From the NCBI GenBank assembly GCA_036873755.1, contig JAVTVY010037187.1:62001-126000 (forward strand): a stretch of DNA of 64,000 nucleotides, read 5' to 3'. The position numbers were made by a program, and so were the translations under genes. Positions 12,489-24,430 of this stretch are shown here, in pieces. Origin of the DNA: Hanleya hanleyi (taxonomy: Eukaryota > Mollusca > Polyplacophora > Lepidopleurida > Hanleyidae). The stretch's first letter is position 1, and each line of letters starts with the position of its first letter. The notes beneath the pieces were generated by a model. The model was not told the DNA's origin. It did not search any database and saw only the letters and a program-made list of their open reading frames with translations.

Positions 12489-12754
12489 ATAATGGAGATA
12501 TGATTGATCAAAATATACTCCCTGACCTATAAATTGGTATTTTTGAGTCATATAGGGAGGATTTTTCACGTAGAACGAAAATATGACACCTCAATGCAAA
12601 AGCATTTTAGGTTCCTTGATTTTAGGTTCCAAATACATTGCGTGGAAATATAATTTTTGTTTGACGTGTCATAGTTTTGTTAGAGGAGAAAATCCTCCCG
12701 ATTAAATGCCTCAAAACTACAATGTAGGCCAGGGATCATATCATATCTCCATTT
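12489..12754. mobile_element. Fold-back MITE, ~100-bp inverted ends
   Basis: Left (AATGGAGATATGAT..., then GGGAGGATTTTTCACG..., then AATATGACAC) and right halves are inverted copies in the same order, with the right end reading ...GAAAATCCTCCCG...ATATCATATCTCCATTT. The right half is repeated once more at 12961-13010 as part of the neighbouring duplication. Confidence 0.65.
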
Positions 12755-13266
12755 ACGTTCATAAAGCTAGACTGCGGTTCGCAGTTCGCAGTTCGCAGTT
12801 CGTTATTCGCGGGGACCAGTCATTCAGCGACTCATATCAGCGCCCCTAGCAGCGCCCCCTGGCGTCAGATTTGGGATATGAATATGCAAGGATACAGAGC
12901 ATGACATTCTCTCTTCCTATGCAGAGTTTGGAGTTCAAAGTTCTTATAATAAAAAATTAAATGCCTCAAAACTACAATGTAGGCCAGGGATCATATCATA
13001 TCTCCATTTACGTTCATAAAGCTAGACTGCGGTTCGCAGTTCGCAGTTCGTTATTCGCGGGGACCAGCGCCCCTAGCAGCGCCCCCTGGCGTCAGATTTG
13101 GGATATGAATATGCAAGGATAAAGAGCATGACATTCTCTCTTCCTATGCAGAGTTTGGAGTTCAAAGTTCTTATAATAAAAAAATTAGAGATATCCATAT
13201 CTGAAGAAATAATTGCTGGTCCCCTCGAATAACGAACAGCGAACCGCGGTCTAACTTTATGAACGT
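12755..13266. mobile_element. ACGTTCATAAAG-family MITE, tandemly duplicated
   Basis: The element starts ACGTTCATAAAGCTAGACTG and ends with the inverted counterpart ...CTAACTTTATGAACGT. The full element is bracketed by TCTCCATTT and TCTCCGTTT, an 8/9 match consistent with a 9-bp target-site duplication. A ~255-bp unit made of the flank plus most of the MITE occurs twice (about 12706-12960 and 12961-13190). The second unit lacks one GCAGTTC triplication step and the TCATTCAGCGACTCATATCAG block. A clean single copy of the family lies at 33237-33515. Confidence 0.8.
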
Positions 13267-13848
13267 TCTCCGTTTCTATAGTTTTCGAGGGCGACATTAT
13301 TTCAGAATGAAAACTTCGAGAACAATCTGATTTGGCAGGCTTTTGATTGCTAAAACTATCAGCATTATTACCATTACATACAAAGGAGTTTTTGCTATGT
13401 TAACGTCACATGGCCTTCTGCACACGGGATTTTGATTCATACAGGAAACTGTATGTGTCATGCCACAAGGATTCATCCCTGAAAAACAAATCACTTTGGA
13501 AATTTCCATTATATTACATAACAAGTAACAACAACAAAAATGTGGTCTATCGCTTGACTCATCCTGCTTTTGTCGCGCTCACAGATCTGGGTGAGATAAG
13601 GCGCGAACTACAGTTACGAATCCATGGATAAACGGCATTCTCCAATTGTTAGATTGCCTAACGGTACTCTGAATATATACACACACTTGCAATCAAGCCA
13701 TCTGCAAAATTTTAAACTCGCATTACGTAATACTCCACACTATAAATATTTGTATAGAGGGCTGAAAAAACAACGTTCAAGAAGCATTGCACCGTTAAAG
13801 ATTACGTAACGTGAACTGGGTAGTACGGCTATCATAATGTACCAAACC
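13267..13848. other. No recognisable gene
   Basis: Two consecutive open frames (13410-13631 and 13624-13809, plus strand) have no recognisable motif and no supporting context; they may be chance. Confidence 0.45.
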
Positions 13849-14124
13849 GGTGTAAAAGGAAATACACCGTTAGGAAAAGATGTCCGGGTCCTATCTAATC
13901 ATTTTTTTCTGAGTTGCAACTCTCGTAAGACATACTTTCTCAGAAAGAAATGTACGAAAAGGAATGCCCAAGGAAACAATGTCCCTTTTCAAATGTTTCT
14001 CTTTAGGAAAACGTGTCTTATCCGAATATCTTGGCTAAAAAGATAGGGGCCGGGCACTCATTCCTACCGGACATTCTTCACCACCGGACCGTCTTTCCCA
14101 CCGGGCATTCTTTCCTTTTACACT
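13849..14124. mobile_element. Fold-back element family (GTGTAAAAGGAAA), copy 1
   Basis: Inverted ends GGTGTAAAAGGAAAT (13849) and TTTCCTTTTACACTG (ending about 14124). Inside are TCCTATCTAATCATT, CAGAAAGAAATGTACG and GGAAACAATGTCCC, which recur in opposite orientation in the element at 21724-22019. It has no coding capacity. Confidence 0.6.
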
Positions 14125-15731
14125 GTCACAGCAGTGTATCATTCTTATCACCCGTGTTCATAGTAATACATGTCCCGTTGTATTTTTGTGTTGAATTGGC
14201 ATTGTAACCCACAGGACAAAATTGATCAAATTGGTCATTTGGATGCCACAGAATTAACTATCTTCTCAGTCACCTGGGATACATCTTCGCAGAATCAAGT
14301 CGAACACTACACGTGTTGGCTTGGCTGAACATAACACATTTTCTCTTCAGAATATGGTTTGGTGATGTCATGGCTCTATAAATATTCCATTGTCCATTAT
14401 GTGAAGTGCAACTGTATGGCCTCTTTAAAATTCAAATTGTATTGGCTAATCGATGGGAATTAACGTTTCTCGTTTGAAAATTAATACAACCAGCACTTGC
14501 CATATTTGCAAATTACACAGACATCAAAGAAAATCTTAGCTGCACCGTTTTTGGAATGCTCGTATCTTGATTGACTATATGACATCACGCGCGTTTACAA
14601 TTTCAACAATTTACCCCATTCATTAGGTCAAGGTAAATGACAGAACCTTAGTGTAGTATTTAACTTGAAATGTGAAGATCGTTGGGACAGGACATACCGT
14701 ACTATCAATCATTCTAATTCTTGCACCGTAGTCCTGCATATGCAGTATTTAATCCCTGCAAAATTGTTCCACAGACAAACAGATTTCTCATTCTCGATTT
14801 TTTACATCGTGATTAATTGAATTTATAAATAAGTCGCGTGTCCCGTATACATTGGTAGTTTTAGTTTGTAAACAAATGTATTTTGGTACAATAACTTTGT
14901 AAACCCCTTTGACTTAATAGTTTCCTTTCCAGCATAAATATTTTTCAAAATAATTCCCTTTTGATGTCCATGTGCAGCCCACTTGTCAGGAAGTCAGCCT
15001 GAATAAAACCAGCAACGGTTGGAGATATTAACATTTTGCAGGAAAAACACAGCTGCGTCATATGGCTTGTGTATAGTTGTGTATACTTGTATACCGTTAC
15101 GTTTTTGGTTCAGAACTTCAAAAGCAGATCCCTATATAACATACCAGTTGCTCAAATGAAGGAAGTTCTGTTCGGGAAATTCGAATCGGTGTTCGCTTGA
15201 GTTACCTCCCCTGGGTTATCAGTTGCGCCATCTGTTCGTTTGGCAATAATGGATCACTTGACTTTGAAGCTTATATTATGACCATATAATATTTTTTGGA
15301 GTTTGCTCATCATTCGACAATGATATTTTTGGATGATTTAGTTTTTTTCGACGAAGTTGATTGTGTAAGTTGACTTTTGTTTAATTTATTTTATTTATTA
15401 TTATTTTTTTTTACTTGAAGCTATAGCCAGATGCCTTTGACTACATTTCGTCATCATGATCCAGCTTTCGTTGTTGAAAATTGTATTATTGGAGTTCATA
15501 CCTTTATAAGTCACAGGGACTATAGACAGTTGCTTCCAGCATGAAGCTTAATCGCCTTTTAACAAAATATGATTAACTGGGAGTTCAATGACGTTGGCAG
15601 AGCGGCTTTTTTCTCCGATAGTAAGCCTGCGCTTGAAATGCTCTAAAACATTTCCAGCGATTTGCATAGGGTCTGGGGAATTGTACTGCCACGTTCAACA
15701 AATTAACAGCTAGAAAAATCCTGTCCGAAAA
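14125..15731. other. No recognisable gene
   Basis: AT-rich sequence, with T-rich tracts near 15375-15415. I see no repeat family or RNA gene. Confidence 0.5.
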
Positions 15732-15739
15732 TAACGAAC

Positions 15740-15811
15740 TGGCAGCGACGGGAGTCGAACCCACCAGTCTTTACTCCATAGCCAGCCGTATTACCCCTGA
15801 GTCACGGAAAC
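15740..15811 (-). ncRNA. tRNA-like sequence (tRNA pseudogene or SINE head)
   Basis: On the minus strand a B-box GGTTCGACTCC (15751-15761) is perfect, and an A-box-like TGACTCAGGGGT (15793-15804) lies at normal tRNA spacing, with a plausible T-stem GTGGG/CCCGT. The predicted acceptor strands do not pair and no convincing anticodon stem forms, so it is probably not a working tRNA. Downstream (15846-15895) is degenerate CCTAACCCTA-like sequence. Confidence 0.4.
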
Positions 15812-15954
15812 AGCTAGCAACAAACATTGGATTTTTGCATATACCTAACAGAAACCTAACCCTATCCCTAACCGCAAAACCTAAACTTAACCCGTAACCA
15901 GTTATACCGATCTAACACTAATTGACACTACCATCCCTACTAAGACATGATCAC

Positions 15955-16530
15955 GCTTCACACGCCCACCTCTAGGGGTGTTGTATATGAGAATTTAGGC
16001 ATGTCCGCAGTGCGCAACGGACAATCCTATTTCTCTACCACTTGTCGAGAGGGCATGTCCACCAAAACGTCACATGTCAATATGGACAGCATCACGGTCG
16101 TATTCTGCAAGATGAGAGCTTCAATACTACGCACGCATGACACATTTGGACATAGAGTGGCTCATAGATCGCACCAGCTCGCCCAAGCACCCGAATATGC
16201 CATTTCTCTACTACACCGCAACTGCACATGTGCACCATGATGTCACATGTCCACGTCTCAAATGCGCATCTTGAATTCACTGGTCAAAGTGGACAGCATA
16301 CAAGTCGTATTCTACACCATGATAACTTCAATACGACACCCTTGACAACACATTTGGAGCAAATTTGACCCACCTGAGGTCATACCCCTTAGACGCACCC
16401 TTACCCACCCGAACTGCGCTTTCTCTACTGCTGATGACATCACAGATGACGGTCCTCCCTGCAGAGACTCTTTCTGCCATGGAAACACTCCGTGACCCTC
16501 ATGTCCAAAATCCACGATCATGGGTCATAG
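15955..16530 (+). repeat. Degenerate ~200-230-bp tandem repeat, about 2.5 units
   Basis: TGGACAGCATCACGGTCGTA at 16083 recurs as TGGACAGCATACAAGTCGTA at about 16290. The block CACCCGAATATGCCATTTCT (about 16189) recurs as CACCCGAACTGCGCTTTCT (about 16416), with a related stretch at about 16012. Open frames here are by-products. Confidence 0.6.
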
Positions 16531-18430
16531 GTTAAAGGTCACAATCCACATCTCCCCAAATATTCCTCCATCGCACGAATACTAAGAGAACGGTCATTTC
16601 TATTTTACTTCGTTATCAAAGCAAATTTTCCTCTTTGGATATCGACATCCTAATCACAAAAAAAAATCTAGGGGACAGTACTACATGTGTACGAGATTGT
16701 ATAATGGAGATAACGGTTCGAGAACTCAACAGAATCACTCAAATGGTAAAAATCCGGCCGAGGATTTGAAGTTTACCTGAAATACAAACCGTCCTCATGA
16801 ATCTGAAGAAATGAGTGAAGCCGAGGATGACAAACTAGTACATTTATATTCCATTACGTTTAAAACATGTTATATGGTAAAAGTTGCAAGCTCCCAAAAT
16901 AGTTAAAGTTTCTTTGTTATTAGCTTACCCGTGTAATCTATAACCGTTTCTATTGTCGACAACATTTTGAGCAGACTCAAGTAAACGAAAATGTGAAGGC
17001 GTGGTGACTAATTTTTGTTTTCACCAATCAGAGATGAGAAATAACTCAAGTGAAGAGGTCAGGTGATGCATCCCACGTGGTAATTGGCGTGATCTCGCGT
17101 CATTCGTTATATGGCTGTAATCACACACGGTAGCAATTTATTGTTTTTAGTAAAACATGTTGTCGTCGTTCTTGAGGTATAATGGGAGATATTCTTTGCT
17201 TTAAGTATACACGTGGTCCTCATTTACTGACTCCCCTTTCATTCGGGAGAAAGCATTTCAGTCAAGAGCGGTGAATGGCAAGCAGACGGGTTTCTCCGAC
17301 CCAAACGGGCTTTTGTCACGCTATTAGCTCCATTTGAAAAAATACCTACGTTTATGTTTAAAACCTTATCAATTGTGTTAAAAATATCCTAAAGCGGGTC
17401 TGTTATTCATTACTGCAAGTCTCACCTCTGTCTGACATTGAATTTGGAGCTATAGAAATCACACATACACATATGGTTGTAAGATATATGATATGATATA
17501 TTCCCTACACCCAGGCAACGTATGCAGGAATATAAGATTGAACTATGCACAACGTTGCATGGTAGGGGGTGTGAAGGTCGAAGATGATTCGGGGGAGGCG
17601 AGACGGGGAGTCGAGGTGATGTAGTCTCCCAGTCGACGGAGTGAACTCTCTCGTTTGTGCGAAGGATGGGGAATCTGAGCGACAAAGGATGAAACTGTGT
17701 ATTCAGTTAGATGATTTTTTTGTTTCAACACTGAACACAAAATTCCTAAATAAAATTTCATAAAAATCATTCACATTCCGTTGTATGTCAACAAATATCT
17801 TAGGCATGTTCAGGAATATGGCCCGGCCACACGGAATACGCGAAGCGAGTGCCGATTAGCGAATAGTATTGGACCCTTGTACGGAGGGCCAACCACTGGC
17901 TGATGCAACAACATTTTCCCACTTAGACGGCTGATTTTGAAATCGAAAACGAGGCCGCGCTATGTCATCGGTCAACTGAGAGTCACGTGATTGTGTATGA
18001 AGATTGGGGTGGCTCCTATAAATAGTGATCCAATGAGAATGCTGGTCTTAGTTTAAAATGGTGGGGTCGAATGACCAATCACTGAAGGGGAGACAGCTGG
18101 AACAGTACGCTGACACTGTCTGTTAATATCTTGATTAGACAGAGAGTCCTACAGTCTAATGTTACGGTATAATACACGAAAGTGATATTACCTGTGGAAA
18201 CCAGCTTTTAATGCGGATCGGACTACTCTTTATTTCACAAAAGATTAACAGTCTGGCGTTTCCCAAAAAACTAATACAGGTAGCACATTCCCCTTTATTC
18301 GTCACAAATGCCAACCTATTTGCCGATGGGATATTATTCTGTGGAATTTTGAATCCAGCATCGATCAACTATAGCGGTGTTTATCCCCACCCACGGTTTA
18401 TTTGCCCAGGGCGATATAGCGATAGTCACG
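16531..18430. other. No recognisable gene
   Basis: Only short open frames occur. A TATAAATAG at 18017-18025 lies 28 bp after a CACGTG E-box (17984-17989), but no coding sequence follows. Confidence 0.45.
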
Positions 18431-18433
18431 GCG

Positions 18434-18488
18434 TCTGTCCGTCCGTCTGTCTGTCTCACTGTCTCTCTGTCCGTCCGTCCGTCGGACC
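18434..18488 (+). repeat. (GTCC/GTCT)n microsatellite
   Basis: Imperfect GTCCGTCCGTCTGTCTGTCT tract just upstream of the piggyBac-type MITE. Confidence 0.85.
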
Positions 18489-18500
18489 GTAACTATTTAA

Positions 18501-19057
18501 CCCAATCTGGCTTGGGCTTTTTGGGACCTGTCCAGGCCTGGGGAGGGGCCATTTCGGTCCCCCTAATTATTTTTCCTACCCCTCGAGCTAAGAGGCTGAA
18601 ATTTACCCCACTATACCCTTGGGTCAAGTTCTACCAGAAACTGAAAAAAACAAGATGGCCGCTTTGATGACGTCATAGTGACGTCATTTTCAAAAACGGC
18701 TATTTTTGGTCGATTTTTCGATTTTTTCATTTATGCAATTTCTCCGCAAAACTTAGTAATAAATCAGTAGATATTAATGGGATGTGAAATAAAATAGTTT
18801 TTGTCCACTCAATTTTGAAGAAAAATGACGAAAACGTCATTTTTCTGCTGGTACCCCATGTGGCCGCCATCTTGAATTTACCCATGATCCTCTACTCGGG
18901 GGGTTATGCAAATACGCTCAAAATGACCCTAGTATGATAATCTATAAAGTCATGGAGTGTCAGCTCTCACTGTAGTTCCGGAGATAGCGCAGAAAGTTTG
19001 GTAGGGGGAGGGGCATTTTGCCCCCCCCCCCCCACACACACCCCAGGCCTGGTAGGG
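18501..19057 (+). mobile_element. piggyBac-type MITE, copy 1 (TTAA target sites intact)
   Basis: Flanked by TTAA at 18497-18500 and 19058-19061. The termini are inverted: CCCAATCTGGCTTGGGC at the left, and CAGGCCTGGTAGGG at the right, which reads CCCTACCAGGCCTG inverted. TTAA plus a CCC terminus is characteristic of piggyBac-like elements. Internally it has two TGACGTCA sites 11 bp apart (18668-18675 and 18679-18686), AAGATGGCCGC just upstream, and GGCCGCCATCTTGAATTTAC near 18860. It has no transposase frame. Related copies lie at 23936, 28135, 30851 and 39211. Confidence 0.85.
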
Positions 19058-19069
19058 TTAAACGGAACT

Positions 19070-19640
19070 CCTTCTACACTTTTGATACGATTCAAACGAT
19101 ACTTGGTGAATATTATCGGCACAGCCTGGAGATAGGCGAATGCTCTTCCCGTTGACGGAGGATTTGTCGTTACTGAGTTATTGCCCTTTACACTTCAAAA
19201 TACTGTAGATTAAATGATATCATCTTGGCAACACAACTTCCCCAACACTTTTGATACGGTTCCCATAATATTTGGTGGATATTATCGGCACAGGCAGGAG
19301 ATGTGCCTGCGGACGACTTTTCCTTACCGAGTTGTTGCCCTTTACAGTTTAAAATACTGTAGATTAAATGACATCATCTTGTCAACGAAACACCCCCTAC
19401 ACTTTGGATACGGATCACATACTACTTGGTGGATTTTATAGGGACAGACTTGAGATGCGCATGTGCCTTTTCCCGTTGACGGAGGATTTTTCCATGCTAA
19501 GTTCTTGTCCTTCACAGGTGAAAAAAGTGTAGATTAAGTTATATCTTGCCAAAGCAACAACTCCTACACTTTTGATGTGGTTCACATGATACTTGGGGGA
19601 TATTATCGGCACAGTCTGGAGACGCGTATATCCCGTGACG
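19070..19640 (+). repeat. Degenerate tandem repeat, 4 units of 154-169 bp
   Basis: CACTTTTGATACGGTTC-like starts lie at about 19078, 19247, 19401 and 19568, each followed by ACTTGGTGGATATTATCGGC, CCGTTGACGGAGGATTT and GAGTTATTGCCCTTTACA. The array fills the gap between the piggyBac-type MITE and an antisense SINE. Confidence 0.8.
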
Positions 19641-19676
19641 TGATGAATGTGATGTGCAAGTATTACATTACACATC

Positions 19677-19880
19677 ACCGAGTGAGTGAGTGAGTAGGAT
19701 TTAACGTCGTTTGCAACATTTTTTTCTGTCCTATCACGACGATGCCTACATGTGCCAGAACACGATAGTGTCCACAGTTCCTATTATCCTGGACACTGAT
19801 CAGCCCAGCCGGTATCACTGATGTCCTACACACAGAAATGCAGCTTCTTCTCAGTTCACTGACACTGGGGTCGGGAGATA
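19677..19880 (-). mobile_element. SINE, 3' portion (same tail as the 5S-headed SINE)
   Basis: Read on the minus strand, it contains GTGTCCAGGATAATAGGAAC, GTGTTCTGGCACATGTAGGC, GTCGTGATAGGACAG and GACGTTAAATCCTACTCACT, the same order as 33640-33745. The tail is (ACTC)n. The 5' part (beyond about 19800) is diverged and I cannot show a 5S head there. Confidence 0.8.
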
Positions 19881-19889
19881 CATCATCTT

Positions 19890-21204
19890 AGCTATCTTAC
19901 AAAAATCAAATATAGCCATTTAACCTGAAAAATATAACTCCTGTGAAAGGAAAGACCAGTCAAGAATTGCATGCTGGAGTGAACTCACGTGGGTAAGAGC
20001 CGTGAAGAGAAATAGACGGTCTTCAAAGTTTACTGTTCACGAATAAATCAGAATCAACTTTATTCTGACTATCTGTTGGCCTCTGTGCACTCAAATTCAA
20101 TAAACTGCGTAATGTTGTATTATGCAGTGGTTCATTCAGAATGGTTCATAATATTCAGTTCCAAACAAGTAATGTAAAACATTGTGGAGAGAAGCTCACA
20201 AGTCTCTTTAATATGCAGGTATACGTTACAATATTTATTACCAAATCACTATTTCCAAATTCGACCCCAGGACGAGACATGCAGAAAAAATGGAAATATT
20301 ATCTTTCTCGCTTGGCGCTCAGTAGGAAGATGATAGATCAATGACTGGTTGGCCCGGTATCGGGATCATGTGACTGAGTCCTCTCACCCAGTCACTCTAT
20401 TTACGAAGAACAAGAATATCACGGTTATAAGCAAATCACTGTGCCTAAACTAGAATATATAGATTTTATATTTGTATTAAGCTTATACATGTATCGTAGT
20501 ATCCATACATCGATTTTGTATGCAGATAGCGTATGACAATCACCTTGATACCCTGCAGTCTTATATGGGTAGGTCTAATCGATCATAAAATAAATGCTGT
20601 GAAAACAGATTTCAAATGACTATTTGGGGTCAAAGGTCAATGCCAATTGGTGATAAAATCAAGCTTTGCTGACAACCTCGGTTGAGAAACTGGGTATAAA
20701 ATTTCAATAGATAATAAATATCTGAGCTGTTTATGGGTCAGATGAAATTATTCGACATTAAGACTTGTAATTTTTCACCGGAATTGACAAGATAATGGAC
20801 AAATGGACATAGAATAGGTGATTAGACCGTCATTACATCGGTGAGGTTTGTTCGACGATAGGACCTTGTCACGCGAACACCTGCACTCTGTATGTATCTG
20901 GTCTTTAGGGCCCGAGAAAAATATTTTTGTTTCCAGTCAAATATTATCGGAAAAAGGGTATACCGTGAGGCGGATTTCTTTATTTTGCACTTTCAAACGC
21001 CCGTGAATTTTGGCTTTTCTCGTGATCGCAACTTGTTCTAGCGTTTTCGCTCAATTCTTTTCAAAATTTGACATACATTATCGCTTGCCGTGTGACGAGT
21101 GTGCATGCGATTTTTTCAACGTTCTGTGACCTTGTTTTTTTTGAGTTATGCCCCTATCGAATATAGACTTCCGAACGCAACTATTCTTGAGGTTGCATCG
21201 CATG
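19890..21204. other. No recognisable gene
   Basis: AT-rich, small open frames only. The 20940-21190 part resembles 21490-21690 (both end in GAGTTATGCCCCT after a GTGTGACNNNGTGCATG block), so it looks like an old degenerate repeat. Confidence 0.45.
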
Positions 21205-21480
21205 GTGAGTGAGTGAGTGAATAGAATTTAACGTCACTTTCAACAATATTTCAGCTATATCACGACGAACAAACTAAGCACCACCCAGCCCAGTTGTGTT
21301 CCTGCTACTTCAAAGAAGAAATCATTGAAGCAGCATGGAACCAGACACCCTCCAACCACCCTATAAAACACTGAAGACAGCGCACAAGACAGAGACAGGA
21401 CGCTTACGTGGTGCAATAAAGACAAGTAATATTACAGTGCTAGACATCACATTATCAAGTTCCTGTTGCTTCTCAGCAAA
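21205..21480 (-). mobile_element. SINE fragment with (CACT)n-type tail
   Basis: On the plus strand it starts GTGAGTGAGTGAGTGAATAG then AATTTAACGTCACTTTCAAC and AATATTTCAGCTATATCACG. This is the reverse complement of a molluscan-type SINE 3' end (CGTGATATAGCTGAAATATT ... GTTAAATTCTATTCACTCAC). The 5' boundary is uncertain. Confidence 0.65.
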
Positions 21481-21723
21481 ATGCGTTGAATCAGCAGGAA
21501 CATGAATTTTGGTACACATTATCGTCACCACATATATATGCTTAGGAGATTTTTTTCTACTTGCTGTGATTTCTATTTATTTTATTTTTTTATTGTTGAG
21601 AAAATTGTTGAATATTTTTCGCACAGCGTGACAATGTGCATGTGACTTTTGCTGAAGAAGTTTTTTTTCCAGAGTTATGCCCCTTTTATATTGTCAATGA
21701 AAATATTATCTCATACGTACCGG

Positions 21724-22019
21724 TGAAAAAGGTAAGAATGTCCGGGAGGAAAGAACATCCGGCTCCGATCTTTTATGCTATGAAAACCTTCCTGGTTTGC
21801 AGCTCAGGTAAGACATATTTTTCTGAAGAAAAACATATGAAAATGGACATTGTTTCTTGGGACATCCTTTTCTTTCAAACCGATGTGAAAGGGAAGTCGG
21901 GATGTCCACGGAAACAATGTCCTCTTCCATATGGGGAAATATGTCGTACCGGAGTTGAAAAGCAGGAAATAACATTCTAGGTTATTAGATAGGACATGGA
22001 CCTTTTTCCGAACTTTTAC
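21724..22019. mobile_element. Fold-back element family (GTGTAAAAGGAAA), copy 2
   Basis: Contains AAGACATATTTTTCTGAAGA, GAAACAATGTCC in both orientations, and TTATTAGATAGGACATGGAC, matching copy 1 at 13849 in opposite orientation. Both strands fold over a central region near 21870. Open frames of 65-114 codons are repeat by-products. Confidence 0.55.
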
Positions 22020-23935
22020 ATCCATATACATTCTACATATACAAGTTAGACCTAGACTTTTCTCTGAACTGTTTGAGGGTGTACTTACCCGGTGTCATTT
22101 GTTGGCTAGCAGTCTTGAACCTTTGACCTGAAAGGTGCAAATCTTGTTGAATATGCTCATGTATGGGCGTATATTGAAGCCCCATGTATTCTTGTTTTTC
22201 GCTAACTCATCAACCCAGGGACTTGCGGTTCGCCAAACAAGCATTGATACAAGGGAATATCTGGTACGGCATCTCCGATCTCATATGAAAACCTTGCCTT
22301 CGGGCATTTTGGAATCCATTCCCAACCTCTCCAAGATATTGCTTCGTAGATTTTCGTTCTGGTAATGCGGTCAATTGTCAATTCATCTTACGCGATGACA
22401 TAGGAAACTACTTCCAACTACATGTACCCTACATCCGCTTAAAAGCTGAGAGTCGGCAAGTCAAATCCTTATCTTAGCTATCACTAGTTCGCTGAAAATC
22501 ATGTATTCGTATACCTTATTAAGGATCTTGGATTGCTTATATATACAAACGACGATGAAACGCAGTCTTGCCAGATGTTGAATAATTTTGTATACAAGTT
22601 AGGTTACGTGTTAGGATCAAGGAAGGGAACTCATCATCACTTCCTTCGTATGCGGAGCCGATAGCATTTTCCGGACAGCGTATGATCCCCACCCCCCTAA
22701 ATTCCCCTCTTTAAGGTTGGAGGTATGAAAATATGCTTCCGTTAAGTAATCGCCTCGGTTTCGCTTTTCGCAAAGGTCCACGGGATTGTTTTCAATAATA
22801 CAACGAGAACTATTGCAGAATATTAGTTTAGAAATTTATTATATTAAGGGAAATATCTGCATCTATTTTCTACTTGTGAATCGATAGTTCCTGTCTACAT
22901 CACACAGTTAATATCCTTTAATTCTTTATTTTTTCCTAAAAAATAATTGTGAGGGTCTTTCGTTCTTATCGGAACTTGCCTGCACCAGTGCGCCCCTCAG
23001 CTAGTGGAATAATGGAGATAAAACCTTTTCCGAACTTGGCTATTCTAAAATCGCTCGGCTGTGCTATGACCAAATTATGCTCCCGGAGTTAGCATTATCT
23101 CAGATTATATGTATTTGTAAAAACTCAAAATGATCTAAGGATGAATAAGAGTACAATAGTTAAGTGAGAAAATCTTGCGCGGAAAGTGCACGAACACTTG
23201 TTGCGCTGGAAATGAGAGAAAGATACATCTACTATATTTGCAAAATATTTTCACTGATATCCCGTACGACATTCGGAACTGCCGAGCGGAAATCTACGAA
23301 GGGGACCGATCTGCCACCGGAGATCCCCGAGAAGTTACGAATGCCCGTACGACTGTGTGAGATAACAATTACTCCCCCTTATTATAACTTTATATAAAGT
23401 ACCACGATCACACCGTGAATACAAAGTACAATAACTACTCTTTGTATGATGTCATATATTTCCATATTAAAGACCATTTTGAAGAAGAAGAAAAACGTTC
23501 AAACCAGCTAGCCAATGGGAATGCAGTAACACTTAAATTATTCAACTGCCAAGATCGAGCTTGAGTACCCTCTCACTGCAGGCATAATGATGCGAATTGT
23601 GTTGCGCGAGCGTGTGGGGAACTGATACTATAAAAAAGGCGACACTGATATTATGCATTATCTATCAACCTGTCAAGTCGACGATGCATAAACGATCATA
23701 TATCATATCAGTTTCAGATTTCCAGAAACCATAAAGTCAAGATTTAACAAAACTGTCGATATAATTTACCACTCCTTGTTTCTCCGAAATCGATCAGTTT
23801 GTAACAGCAGCTTAAATAATATGATTCAGGGAACATAAACAACCTAAACACATTGTCCGTATTACAGCATGATATTCACAGCTATCTCTCTCAGTGGTAA
23901 CCTCATTCTATCTTCCTCGGTCATACGTTCCTTCA
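22020..23935. other. No recognisable gene
   Basis: Short open frames on the plus strand (22135-22365, 23164-23397) have no motif, splice context or partner exon that I can defend. Confidence 0.45.
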
Positions 23936-24430
23936 ACTCTACCAGGCCGGGGGAGGGAGACTGGAACGGGGCCATTATGGCTCTCCCTACCAAACTGTCT
24001 ACCCTCTCTCCGGAAGGACATGAAATTGAGAGGGGACACTCCGTGACTTATCTACCCCCCGAGCAGAGATTCATAGGTAAATTCAAAATGGCGACCATGT
24101 GGGGTACCAGAAAAGTGATGTTTTCCGGTCATTTTCGTACAAATTTCTGCTTTTTTGTGAGGAAACTAATTTATTTCACATCAGATTACTATATTTACTA
24201 ATTTTTCATGCAGTTTTTGCGAAGAAAACACATCAATAGAGAAATTCGAAAAATCTACCAAAATGACGTCACCGGTACCTCGTCAAAGTGGCCATCTTGG
24301 ATTTTGTTTACGTGTTTTGGTAGAGCTTAACTCAAGGGTATAGTGTAGTGAGTTTCATCTCCCTAGCTCAAGGGGTAAGAAAAAGATGTAGGGCGGCCGA
24401 AATGCCCCCACCATACCTGGACAGGTTTCA
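23936..24430 (-). mobile_element. piggyBac-type MITE, copy 2 (degraded ends)
   Basis: Inverted relative to copy 1: starts AACTCTACCAGGCC, then CAAACTGTCTACCCTC, GGTAAATTCAAAATGGCGAC, TTTCACATCAGATTACT, AAAATGACGTCACCGG, and ends CATACCTGGACAGG. The TTAA target sites are no longer recognisable. Confidence 0.75.

Noticed and set aside
15846..15900. CCTAACCCTATCCCTAACC-like sequence suggesting an interstitial telomere tract
   Set aside because: Only two or three imperfect units; too short and degenerate to call.
17984..18034. CACGTG E-box, TATAAATAG and CCAAT-like sequence resembling a core promoter
   Set aside because: No coding sequence or transcript evidence downstream; the CCAAT lies on the wrong side of the TATA box. 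Such motifs are frequent by chance.
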